Shown: positions 32,501 through 43,022 of the stretch, one piece after another | Position numbering within the stretch: position 1 is the stretch's first letter | Layout: the number at the start of each line of letters is the position of its first letter | Source of the DNA: Cyanophora paradoxa | Taxonomy: Eukaryota > Glaucocystophyceae > Cyanophorales > Cyanophoraceae | Assembly: GCA_004431415.1 (NCBI GenBank) | Contig: QPMI01000596.1 | Coordinates: forward strand, 1 to 64,000 | Direction: 5' to 3' | DNA length: 64,000 nt | Translations under genes and position numbers: made by a program | The notes under the pieces: model-generated | The model's input: only the letters and a program-made list of their open reading frames with translations | Told to the model about the DNA's origin: nothing | Database searches by the model: none

Positions 32501-34812
32501 CGCGGGGGACCACTCGGGGGCTGCGCACGCGGCGCTGCTGCGCTGGTCCCTCCTCGGTCGCCGCCCGCAGGTGCGACTTGATCCATCCGATCGCCGTCCC
32601 TTCTTCTTCGCGACCCCGTATCTGTCTAGAGAGAACGCCTACCCCCCTCCCCGCGCCCTGCCCAGTCCTGGGCTCATCTGCGCTTCGCCCCGCCCCCGCG
32701 CCCGCCCCCGTCCCGTCCCGCCCCCGCCCTCTGCTCACCGCCCCGCCCCGCTTTTCCGATCGCAGGCGGCGCGGGTGGCGGAGGCGGCGTCAAGAGCCGC
32801 CGCCGCCGTCGACTGGTTCGCCTTCGGTGCGCCCGTACCCCCCTTCCCCCTCCCCCTCCCCCCCATCCCCCCTCTCTGACCTCGCCCCCCCCCCTTCCGC
32901 TCCAGGGGGCCGCGTCGGGGCCGCCGCCGCCAGCAAGCTGCGCGCGCTTGCCTGCGCCACCGCCGACCGGCGCGTCTTCCCCGCCCGCCCGCCCTTTCTG
33001 CCCGCCCTTTCTGCCGGCGTCTGATCCTGTACCCCCTCTTTTCCCCATCCCGCAGGCTACCCCCCGTGGGGCGCCTCCTCGCCCACAAGGCCGCCGTCCT
33101 CGAGGCCGAGGCCCAGGTACCGCGTACCCCCCCTCCTCTTCTTTCCCGCCTCGCCTCGCCTGCCTGCGCCTCGCCTCGCCCAACCGCCCTTGCGCCCGCG
33201 GCAGGCGCACATTCTGGGCTGCCGGGCGGAGGCCGCCGCGGCGACCGCCAAGCAGGGCGTCCTCCTCGCCCGCCAGGTCCTCCCCATCCCCCCCCTTCCC
33301 CTCTTCCCCCCCCCCCCCTTCGGTCTTATCTGATCGCGGTACCCCGCTGCGCAGTTCGGGCGGCCCTCCCTCACCCTCTCCCTCCACCTCCTCGAGGTCC
33401 TCGCCCTCTACTGTGCGCACCCGTACCCCCCTCTCCGCCCCCTCCGCGCCATGCTGTACCCGTACCCCTCGCCGAATCGCGTACCCTCTATTCCCCAGAC
33501 GGCGGGAAGCTGCGGGACTGCAGGGAGGCCACCGAGCGCCTCCTTTGGCACACGTCGTCGCTTCGCTCGCAACCCCACGCCTGCTGGGCCTCCATGTGCG
33601 AACGGCGTACCCCCCCGGACCTCCATCCCGCCCGTGACGCGGCGGGCCCCGTAGCGTTCTGGCGCTGGTTCAGATGGCGGCGGGGGAGCACCCGGACGCG
33701 ATCGAGACCCTCGAGGTCCGCTTACTCTCAGTTTGAATTCGAAAACTTGAATTTGAATATTTGAATCGTGAATTTGATCCGCGCGCTGCAGCGCGCCACG
33801 ATCCTGGCAAAGAGCCTCGGCACTGCCGGGAGGGCGCCAGAGGGCGGCGGCGCGGCCGGCGGGCGGGCGGGGGCCCCGTTCATCCTGGATACCGGAATGA
33901 TCTCCGAGCGCCGGGCGGCATGCGCCTTGCTCGGCTACGCAGTCGGAGAGGTTTGTACCCCCGGCCCCCCCCGCCCCCCCCCCCCCCCCCGCCCCCCCCC
34001 CCCCCCCCGCCCGCCCCCGCCCCTGAGTTCGCTTTCGCCGCAGGCGTGCAATGAGGGCACGCTGGCCGAGTCGGCGCTGGCGGCGTCCCTCGATTCCCAG
34101 TACACGTGCGCGGTGCCGGTTCGAATCCGGCCAGGCCCGCTTTCTGAACGGACCGCAGCTACGCGAGCGAAGCCGCGCGGCCGGGCGGAATCGACCCCGT
34201 GCTCGAGGCTCCGGCTGTCTGCGCCCTCCTGGTGCGTGATTCGATCCGGGATTCGATCCGCGATTTGATCCGAGATTTGATCGGCAGGACGCGCTGGCCA
34301 AGTCGCACGCGCGGCTGGGCGAGGAGCTAGCCGAGGGTCCCGAGGGGCTCAAACGGGCCCTGGCACGCCGCCGCGCACTCCGCCGCCGTCAGTTCGCGGC
34401 GGCCTACGCGCTGCTCTCTGACCGCGCGGGGCCCGGCGCCGACCTGCTCACCGTACCCCTCATGCTCTTCGGTACCCCCCACCCCAATCCCGCCCTCCAG
34501 CTCGTCCAGCGCGCGGCGGGGCTGACGGGCGGCCGGCCGCGCAGCGGCGGTGCGGGAGCGAGAGTTCAAGGGGCGCCGGCGGGCGGCCGCCCGTCTGGCC
34601 GAGCGGGCGCGGGCGGCCGCGCGGGCCCGCGGCCTCACGATATGGGAGGTGCGGTGGGCCCGGGGGGAGGGGGGGTACGCCTTCGCCTTCCCCGCCTTGC
34701 TGCTGACGAGGGGGGTACGCAGGTTCGGGCGCTGCAAGAGCTGCACGCGCTGGATCCGGGGGCGGGGCACGCGGGGCGGGCCGGCCTGCTGGTCGCCGCC
34801 GCCCTCTCATGA
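20891..34812 (+). CDS. Soluble adenylyl cyclase (ADCY10-like), many exons
   Basis: Class III cyclase of the bicarbonate-responsive soluble type, making cAMP from ATP. ATG 20891 begins MIASLGPAPEV. First cyclase domain: VLLVADLSGFSALSSRL (metal Asp), DAVKFAGDAVTFM (second metal Asp, 21528-21560), CALGMGRVVEAHLG. Second domain: WAEIRPVSAAFFQL (22742), FRSFLVDDKG (a motif typical of sAC), YDYSVLGDTV, INVACRLMGMGAGLV, VMLKGKSEPQPVF. Then an NTPase module: KSFVGRRAALQSLEDF, VLLIEGE spliced to GVGKS (Walker A, 28056-28070), TVLFLEDIHR (Walker B, about 29118-29145). The rest to TGA 34810-34812 is helical, TPR-like (for example LEEAIAALEGALDLEAS; DEALAVYELALR), as in animal sAC. Most introns are short, C-rich and begin GTACCCC or GTGCG. 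The second cyclase domain is affected by a tandem duplication. A soluble or organelle-associated enzyme is expected. Confidence 0.85.
23547..24089. repeat. About 80-bp inverted repeat inside a cyclase intron
   Basis: 23547-23627 (contains AGCAAGAAAGCCTGCGCCCG) and 24005-24089 are reverse complements over about 80 bases with few differences. Between them, a unit containing CGTTTGGCACAATTTCTCGC and TGATTGCTGATTGCTGACCGG is repeated directly two to three times. It looks like a composite or non-autonomous element within a long intron. Confidence 0.65.
24425..25830 (+). repeat. Tandem duplication in the cyclase gene, copy 1
   Basis: 1,406-bp unit beginning GCCCCACGCTACGC. It contains exons for MSALRARDALVAMGEAAPAT, YDYSVLGDTV, INVACRLMGMGAGLV and VMLKGKSEPQPVFRVEG. 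I see only poly-C length differences from copy 2 (35 C versus 34 C, with one extra C a little downstream in copy 2), so the spacing stays exactly 1,406. Confidence 0.9.
25831..27236 (+). repeat. Tandem duplication in the cyclase gene, copy 2
   Basis: Directly adjacent second copy, joined to copy 1 at CGCCGGCGCC/GCCCCACG. Sequence after copy 2 (GAGGGGGCCCCCGG) continues into the NTPase exons. Near-identity over introns as well as exons means a very recent event or an assembly duplication. Confidence 0.9.
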
Positions 34813-36243
34813 GCCCCTATTACCCCTATTATTCTTCGTGATCCGCCCCGTACCCCTCCGAGGCTCCCCTCTCCCGAGGGCCCCCCCGCCCCCTCTCAAT
34901 TTTGGTGCTTTCTGCACCCTATTTCGCTTATTCTCTTCTATTTGTGGGAATTCGGCGAGCCCTCAATAGCAGTGTACATCTTGTTATTGTGACTGTTAGA
35001 CATTGTGGATAGATGTTCAGGCTCTTTTTTGCACTCCCTCATAATACGTACACATAGATAAGTGCTTTTCTTCTTCATTCTTGCGATATGCGTGTGCAAA
35101 TCACATCATCGAATCCTTGTTGCCGTGCGCCTCCTCAGCTCTTCCGAAGTTCTCCCATCACTTCACTGACTCACCGAGTCAAGTAGCGTGTGTCTTTTCT
35201 GCCTCGATCGGAATTTCAAGATTCCTCGCGCGGATTTACTGAGTGATCCCACGAGTTTCAAGAATCATGAATTTTTGAGCCTTCAAGCCTTGAAGGCTTC
35301 CCATATGCGCCCCCTTCCGGCGGGCAGTTGTTAGGTCAATATCGTTGCAGTATAGTTAGTGTGGTATTCGATATGCGATTATTTGATGAGTCGTGCAGTG
35401 CGCCATGCGTATGCGCATGCTGATTATCGAATCTAGACCGCTTGAAGTCGCTGAGCTACAGCTAGACTAGCGCTGCCCGCTACAAAGTTTTCCGCAGACT
35501 ATAGCTTTACGACAGCTCTAGCCTATAGCTAACAACAGTGCTGGTAATTATAGCCATACTATTTTTGAGGTCTTTTCGTTTGCGTATACATACAATTGCC
35601 ACAGTGTGCCTAATTGATATTCATCATTTTGATGCATTACTTCCATTTGCGATCGGTGCCGCAGTCAGGATAGGGGATGAATGTACATGTTGACATGCGT
35701 CCAACGCCGAAGGGAGGGAAAACACGCACGCGCAGCGCCCAGGCCGCCGGGCTGAATCCGCCGGCTCCGGAGGGTCGGCGAAGCCCGGGGCCCCGCCTCC
35801 GCCGAACTGGGTCGGGGACGGGGCCGCCGCCGGGAAACCGCCGGCCCCGAACTGCATGTCGGGGGTATATATACATCTCTAGATCTGTTATAATTAAGGT
35901 GAATAGAAATCTAATATTGATAGCAGTGTAACTCTGTAGCTAACATGTATGTAGTAAGGGGGGTCTCTCCTAGTGCGTGCCCACCGGTGCACCCCATGGT
36001 CATCTCCCTCCCTGCTATTCACTCTTCGCTGGGCCTTGCAAATGTTGAAACAACAGCTACATATTTATTGCTCCCGAGACCACAGATCACACCCTCGGAG
36101 TCTTGACTTCATCATTCGCAATCAAGATCGGGCGGGCCGGGGTTTAATAAGAACTGCCTGCCAAAACCCCACGTGCACACGCACTAGAACTGCGGCACAG
36201 GCCAAGCTACTGGACAATCATGATCAGCTCGCCGTCGGCCGCC
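34813..36243. other. Intergenic region
   Basis: Between the convergent ends of the cyclase and the Cys-rich gene. Moderately AT-rich, with no gene seen. It contains the partial copy of the nucleoporin 3' end described separately. Confidence 0.6.
35663..35866 (-). pseudogene. Partial copy of the nucleoporin 3' end
   Basis: About 204 bases match 39712-39910 with small indels and substitutions. The copy holds part of the last intron and the exon coding the FG-type tail (MQFGAGGF..., PTQFGGGGAPGFADP on the minus strand). The G run of the original (39760-39771) is reduced to AGGGAGGGAAAA here. The copy starts inside an intron and stops abruptly at GGGGGTATATATAC, so it is a DNA-level segmental copy, not a retrocopy, and is not expected to be translated. 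Confidence 0.85.
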
Positions 36244-37399
36244 TCAACCCCGCCGTATACCTCCGCCTGCACACGCATGTGTTGGTAACCGGTGGCCGTC
36301 AGTCGCGAGCAGCGGATCCGTAGGCACGCGAACCGCGATTTCGAGCTCCGCGTCAGCCTCCGCCTCGGCGACGGCAGCGTCCATATCGAGATCCTCCTCC
36401 ACCGCCTGTGATAACATTCGACGGCCAGGCACATCAATTAGACGCCGACTAGTACTCGGGGCAAATTGAACTGAAAGTTGAACGTTGACTCAGTGACGGC
36501 TAGCTAAAGGACGCACCTGCACGTCGCCGTCCAGCCGAAGATTTCCGTAGCAGTAACCCGGATTGCCGGGAGCCTGGGGCGTATACCACGACTTGCCTCC
36601 GATGGCCTTGCAGGCGGCACTGGTGCTGAGAGGCCCGGACGATCCGTAAATCTCCAACCCGAGGCAACCGGTATCTGTCGATCGTGATAATAACAATTAA
36701 ACTTTAGTAAATGCAAGGACAGCGTCAAACGAAGCTTGAAGCCTAGATCTAGATCCGATGATCTAGATCATCAGATATAAACACATGACGGCTAGCGCTG
36801 CGCCAAACAGTGTGTGTGTGTATTATATACCATTATAGCAGGCCCAGTTAGTCTTGTAAAGGTCAGGCGTGACGGTCGTGCAGCCTCCCTTGGTCTTGTG
36901 ATCGTAGGACCTGCCTCCAAACGCTCTGCACTGTTGATTCTGATAGGAGGCATCGCTCACGTAGAGCTCTTTCAAGACCGACCCCGTGCAATTATCGCCT
37001 GCTCGGGTCAACGTCTCGTGATTAGCAAGGACTCTCTAGCCTAGTAGGGCGCGGCGCCGAGTGATGCTCAACCTTGCACGAAAAGCCGACGAGCATTGCG
37101 CACCTGACCAACAGTCAATTTGTGCGATTTCTGAGCATGTGCCATCCGAGTCCTTTTTGAAGGAATTCCCGCCGGCGGTCTGGCACGCGGAAAGAGAATC
37201 TTTGGTCTCGCTGGTTCCAGTGCAGGTGGCGCCTGCGTCCAGTACATGTACAAGTATTCGAGTGAGCGAGCTCGAGGTTGCGATATCGATATCGATGGAT
37301 CGATATCGCGATTCGCGCCGGCGGCGCGCGCGCGGGAACCGGCTACGAACCATAGTAGCATGTGCCCTTCGTCGACGTCTTGCTCCCGGAGCTGCCCAT
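36244..37399 (-). CDS. Protein with three Cys-rich modules, one per exon
   Basis: ATG 37397-37399 starts MGSSGSKTSTKGTCYYG, a good N-myristoylation context (Gly2, Ser6). Each of the next three exons encodes one module with four or more Cys: ATCTGTSETKDSLSACQTAG (about 37237-37107), GDNCTGSVLKELYVSDASYQ (about 37003-36831) and DTGCLGLEIYGSSGPLSTSA (about 36675-36517). Modules share C-T/L-G, a central AC/QC-x-A-x-GG-x-S, and a C-terminal C-Y/W. All module introns interrupt codons after the first base (phase 1), so modules can be duplicated without frameshift. The final exon (about 36411-36244) encodes an acidic helix (VEEDLDMDAAVAEAEADAEL). No signal peptide seen; a membrane-anchored cytoplasmic role is inferred. 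No family recognised. Confidence 0.7.
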
Positions 37400-37599
37400 C
37401 GATTTCCCGGTCCGTTTGAAGTTCGAATTCCTCGGGCCTCGGCGACAGTCCCGGAGTCCGATCCGTACGTGCGCGCTTTTTAACGGACACGGTTTCAAAA
37501 GCTCAACTTGGCAAGTTTGTGCGCGGTCACCGGGTGCTCCGCGGCGTCCGCGCTGATCCCGCTCCCCGCCGCGGCGCCGCCCGCCGGGGCGCCGGCTGG

Positions 37600-39637
37600 C
37601 CCGACAGCCTGGCAGGCTGCAGCCTGCCAAGGCTGCAGGCTACCGTAGAACACATAAATACCGCGCCCACTTAATTACCGCGGTACCAAATTACCGCGCC
37701 AAAAGTTTGTTAAAACGCGGTAATTTAATTTGGTACCGCGGTAATTCGCTGCTGAGAAGTCGCCCCATACAGTACCCCCCTACACTTCTGGTCATACAAG
37801 CCTCGAATTTAAAAAACGCGGTAATTTGGTACCGCGGTATTTTGCTCTATGGCGGGCCGGTTTCTAAAACGCGGTAATTTATGCCGCGGTAATTTAGTGC
37901 CCGACGGTAGTGCTGGGTTCAGTCAGGCTCCACCCCTGACCCAGTCGCTCAGCCCCCCTGACTGTGACTGAATCAGTCAACCCGAGGTTCAGTCAGGCTA
38001 CCGTGCAAAAACTGATCCAGATGATCCAGATGCGATCCATCTAAGTTGCCAAGCACAGTGCGCGGGCAGTAGGGAGTGATTAGGCGAGCAAAGCGTCAGA
38101 ACACTGGTGAAAGGAATTCGGCCCCCGTTTGCCTCGTTAACGTTATATATAATTAGCGCGGGCGGTTTCGTTCAGATTACGTATACGTTGGTTTTCTTGA
38201 GGGAAGACGACAGAAGATCCTTTTTAGATCGATCCACCGTGGCACGTCGAGCTTCAGATGGAAAAAGCCCACAGGGGGGCACGCTCCCAGCAGGGTTTTG
38301 TATGGGACTGAGAGAACCTCAGTCGGCCAATTTGGTGACTCAGTCGGGTCAGTCAGACCCTCTGACTTTGACTGACAGTGACTGAACCCAGCCCTACTGC
38401 AGGCTGGCAGAGGCTGCAGCTGCAGCCTGCAGGCCCCGCACCGTCGCGCAGATCTAAGGATTCTAAGCTTAATTATTTATAAGCTACTGGTAGTAGCCTA
38501 CTAAGTACGTACTATATTGCCGAAAGGCCGGCCGAATTCGGCAATTTTAAGCCACGGCAATTCTCAGCTGGGGGGTAGGGCTAAACGGCCGCTTTTGTAT
38601 GGCCGCTAATATGGCGCCAAAGAATTCGAATTTTTTAAGAAATCCAGAGTTTCGGCAATTTATCATAGTATCGCCTCGGCAATTCTGGTTTTGGGCGGTT
38701 TTAATTTAAGCCACCCTAAGTATAAGTACAGAGCTCGCGATCGGCGATTTCCGAATCTCCGATCGGCGATCGCCTCGATCGGCGATCGAACTCTGATCGC
38801 GACGTCGACTCTCCGAGGCTCCGATGACTCGGCCGCGGCGATGAGAGAGTCCGATGACTCCGTTCGGGGACCCCGTACCCCGTTCGGTCCTCCCCCCGCG
38901 ACGCTTCAGGGGTACACAGTCCACGAGAGGGGTACACTAATTCCCGAGCGCACACCGGGGAGAGAGATCTCTAGACACTACCCCGGGGCCACGCCTCGAT
39001 CCTTGGCAATACATGGCCCTCCCTCAGGGCCTCTTTCCGGCCCCGCGGCCGGGACCCTTCCCGGGTCCCTTAATCCCCTCCCGGCCCGGCCCGTGCCTCC
39101 GTTGCACGTCCCCGCGTCCGACGCCCAGCCTGGCAGGCGAGGCACAGCCACACGGGGCGCCGCGGCGGCCCTGATCATGAGGCCCTAGGCCTGAGGCACG
39201 GCGAGGCGATAGCAGGGGTACCGCGAGGCTGGCAGCGCTGAGCACGCGTACGGCGTAACGTAGCCGCGTGAGGGAAGTCGCCGTTCGCGCCGAGTCGGTT
39301 AAGTTTAAGTTTAAGTGGGGGAGGCTTAACTAGTAACTTAGTAAACTTCAGCTTAAACGGCAACCCCCGGTGCCGCGGCCCGCGGCGTCGCGTTGCCGCC
39401 GCAACTTGCGGGCTCTCGCGAAGAGTCCATCAAGAATACATACGCAGAACGAAGCAGGGCGCGGCACGCACGAAAAGGCGCCTAGTTCATTTGCAGCTGC
39501 CTCGGAGTGGCAAGCGAGCGTGCACTCTGCTGCCTTGGGAACCTATCCTGCGGAAATGGAGCCTACAGGCTAACTAACTAACGCTGCCGAGGACGACCGT
39601 CGGACGAGAATGGGGCGGCGCGCGGCTCTCCCCCCCC
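37600..39637. other. Repeat-rich intergenic region
   Basis: Contains GGTACCGCGGTAATT hairpins (annotated), clusters of TCAGTCAGGCT/GACTGTGACTG (37,917-38,005 and 38,325-38,395), CTGCAG-rich palindromes (37,605-37,640 and 38,395-38,430), GATCGGCGATCG repeats (38,738-38,800), and AAGTTTAAGTTTAAGT (39,300-39,320). Open frames here have no recognisable features. Confidence 0.5.
37673..37893. repeat. GGTACCGCGGTAATT hairpin repeat cluster
   Basis: 37673-37698 (AATTACCGCGGTACCAAATT...) pairs with 37716-37746 as a long inverted repeat with a 17-base loop. Further copies of the right arm occur at about 37817-37841 and 37868-37893. Each unit is itself palindromic around GGTACCGCGG. Confidence 0.75.
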
Positions 39638-42600
39638 TCACTTCTTCTGAGGCCGCTTCGCGCGCACCATCGTGCGCCCCTTCGTGTCCTTTGCTGCGGG
39701 TGCGCGCGCAAGTCAGGATGGATAGGGGATGAATGTTAACATGCGTCCAACGCCGAAGGGGGGGGGGGGGAAACACGCACGCGCAGCTCCCAGGCTGAAT
39801 CCGCCGGCTCCGGAGGGGTCCGCGAAGCCCGGGGCCCCGCCTCCGCCGAACTGGGTCGGGGACGGGGCGGCCGCCTGGAAGCCGCCGGCGCCGAACTGCA
39901 TGTCGGGGGTGGGGCTGCCCGCCCCGAACGGGAAGGGGGACGAGGACTGCTGGGCCGGCGCGGACGCGCCGAACGTGAACGAAGGGGCGCTAGCTGGCTG
40001 AGCGCCGAAGGGCGCGGAGCCGGCGCCAAAGGACCCGGCGCCGGGCGCGGGGGCGGCGCCGAAGGGCGCGGCTGGGGCCCCGCCGAAGGTCGGCGCGCCG
40101 AACGAGGGCGCCGCGGGGGCGGCGGCGGGGGTCCCGAACTGGAAGGGAGGGGGGGAGGAGCGCGAAGCGTCGGCGCCGAAGGCGGGCGCGGCAGCGGTGG
40201 TCCCGAAAGAGAAGGCCGGGGCCGGCTGGGAGGCGGGCGCGGCAAAGTTGAACCCGCCTGCGGACGGGGCGCTGGGGGCGCCGAACTGGAAGGGGGCGGC
40301 AGAGGCGGCGGGGGCGGCGGGGGCGGGCGTGGCGGGGGCGGCGGCGCCGCCGAAGCTGAACGCGGGGGCGGGGGAGGCGGGGGGTACGTGCGCGGGGGTC
40401 GCCGTGGTGCTCGAGGAATCCATGGGGCTGCGGGGTACCTGAATTCAGCGGAGATATCTGGAGATAGAGAGCGCGAAAGGGGGTACGGGGCACCTGTCGC
40501 CGGTGATCGCGCTCGTGTGCTGCGCGGCGGGCGTCGCGGGCGCGGCGGGGGCGCCGCCGAACACAAAGGCCGGGGCGGCCTTGGGCGCCTCGGGGGCGGC
40601 CGGGACGGCGAAGAGGGACGGGGCAGCCGCCGGAGCCGCCGGCTCCGCAGGCTTCGCGGGCTCGGCGGCCGCAGGCGCGGCTGCGGCGGTCGCGCCAAAA
40701 GTAAAGGCGGGCGCGGCGGGCTTCGCAGCGTCTCCGGAGGCCGCCGCCGGCGCGGCCGCCGCCGTCGAGCCGAACGAGAAGCTGGGGCCGGCGGGGAGCG
40801 ACCCCGTGGCGCCGAAGCTGAACCCGGCGGCCGCGGCCGGCGCGGCCGGCGCGGCGGGCTTAGCCGCGTCCGCCGCCGGCTCGGCGGGCTTGGCGGCGGC
40901 GGCCCCTCCGAAGACGAATCCGGCCGAGGCGGGGGCCGGGGCCGCCGCGGGGCCGCCGAAAGCGAACCCGGCCGAGGCGGCCGGGGCGGGCGCCGCCGCG
41001 GCGGCGTCGTCCTTCTTCTCCTCCGCCCCCGGGAACTTGAAGCCACCGGCCGGCGGCGCGCCCTCAAACTTGAAACCAATCGCCGGCGCCGCGGCCGTCG
41101 AGGCCTTCTCGGCCTCTTCCTTCTTCCTCTTCTCTTCCTCCTGCGAGCCCGAGCTCAGGTGAGCCGGGCCACGACCGACCGACGCCGGCAGGGGAACCGC
41201 GGCTCCGCGCGTGCGCACCTCCTCCGCCTTGCGCTTCTCCTCCTCTGCCTTCTTCTTGCGCGCCTCCTCCTCCTGCCGCTCCTTCTCCTTGCGAGCCTCC
41301 TCCTCCTTGCGCTTCGCCTCTTCCTCCTGCTGCCGCCGATGACGATTATAAGAAGACTATGTTGTTTGAAAAGGGAAAGACAGAGCGCTTTTGGAATCGT
41401 TATCGAAAAGAGCGCAAGCACCTTCTTCTTGCGAGCCTCCTCCTCTTGCCTCTCCTTCTCATCCTTCTTCTTGCGCTCCTCCTCCGCGGCGGCTGCGGAG
41501 GCCGCCGCCTTCTCGGCCTCTTCCTTCTTCTTCTTCTCCGCCTCGTCCTCCTCGCTGGGCGCCGGAGCGGCGCGCTTCTTGGCAGGCGCGCCCTCTTCCT
41601 TCTCCTTGTCGTCCGCGGCGGCAGGCTTGGAGCCGAAGCTGAAGCCAGCGGACGCCGCCGGCGCGGCGGAGGCGGCGGCGCCAAAGCTGAATCCGGCGGC
41701 CGCCGGGGCCGCGGCCGTGTCTCCGAACTTGAATCCAACCGATGCGGCGGGCGTAGAGGTCGAGGGCGCCGCCGAGACGCCGAAGACAGGGGGCGGGACG
41801 GAGCCCAGCGCCGGGGCGGGGATCGATCCGAAGGCGAAGCCGGCCGTGCCAGCCGGCTTCTCGCCCTCCTCCTTCTTCTTCTTCTCCGCGTCCTTCTCCT
41901 CCTCCTCGGATTCCTTCTCCTTGGGCTTGGCCGGCTCCCCGCCGAATGCGAACGAAGGCTTGGCAGCGGCCGCGTCGCCGGCCTTTGCGCCGAACGAGAA
42001 GCCGGCGGCCGGGGCCGCCGACGGGGTCGCAAAGACGACGTCGTCGTCCTCGTCGGCCGAGGCAGAAGCAGCCGACTGCGGACCGCCGCGCTTGACGGGC
42101 GGCGTCGCCTCGCCGTCGACGTCCGTCGGGCTCGCGCGCGTGCGCTTCTCGCGCTGCGCCTTTCGCGAGGCCGCCTGCTGGTCCTCACGCCGGACGGGCT
42201 GCAATAGCTCCGCGGGGAGGGGCGCCACGGCCGTAGTCGTCGCGGAGGGCGCGCTGGTCGCCTTCGCGAAGCTAAAGCCGACCGCGGAGGGCTGAGGCTG
42301 AGGCTGATCCGCCGGCTTGGCAGCCGCATGCTTGGCCGGCTCGGCGGGGGCGGGCGCGGCCGCCGGCGTCGCCGGAGCCGGCTTGCTGGGGCCCGGCGTG
42401 GGGAAGAGCGAAGTCACGCCGGCGGAGCGGGGCAGGAGGGTCGGCATCGGCGGCGCGGGGCTGGGAGGCACGGCCGGCGCCGCCGGCGCGGCGGCCGAGC
42501 CGCGCGGCTTGAGCGTGAGCGTCTCCGGGACGGCCGTGGCCACCGGCACTTCCCTCTGCGCCGGCGCGAGCGTGAGCGGTTTCATACGCGGATCCAGAGT

Positions 42601-42980
42601 TAGCTAACCTGGGGCGCGGCCCGGCGGGAGGGCGTGATCGGGAGCAGGGGCACCGGCGGCGACGAGGCGCGGCGGGCGTCCTGCGGGGCGCCGTGAGAGC
42701 CGTGCGTCGCCGCGAGCGGGCCCAGCGAACCGCGAGGGGCGACGAGATTCGATCCAGGGTGTCCAGGATTCGGCGGGCCGTCTCTGAAGTGACGGCGGCG
42801 GACGGGGCGGCCGGCGCGGCGAAGGACGGGACCGGCGGGCGCGAGAACGTGTAGCGCGGGGCCGACACGTAGGCGCGGGAGGAGAGCGGGAGGACGGCCT
42901 GGCGCTTGGCCGCCGGCTGATCCAGCAGCCCGCCCGAGGGGCGGAGCGAGAGGCCAAGGCCAGAGGAGGAGCTCGCCTCT

Positions 42981-43022
<42 letters not shown>

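Noticed and set aside
34062-34137. tRNA-like A box (TGGCCGAGTCGG) and B box (GGTTCGAATCC)
   Set aside because: The first part is coding (a cyclase exon, LAESALAASLDSQ) and the B-box-like string is in the next intron. No acceptor stem or anticodon arm can be drawn. Similar GGTTCGAATCC strings at 17558, 28034 and 62179 also lack tRNA structure.
38691-39188. 165-codon open frame in the repeat-rich spacer
   Set aside because: Overlaps GATCGGCGATCG repeats, has no recognisable feature, and carries stop-poor GC sequence in several frames.
40388-42295. Plus-strand open frame of 635 codons over the nucleoporin
   Set aside because: Leu/Arg/Ser-rich antisense of FG and coiled-coil exons; the minus strand shows the FG motifs, introns and a basic C-terminus.
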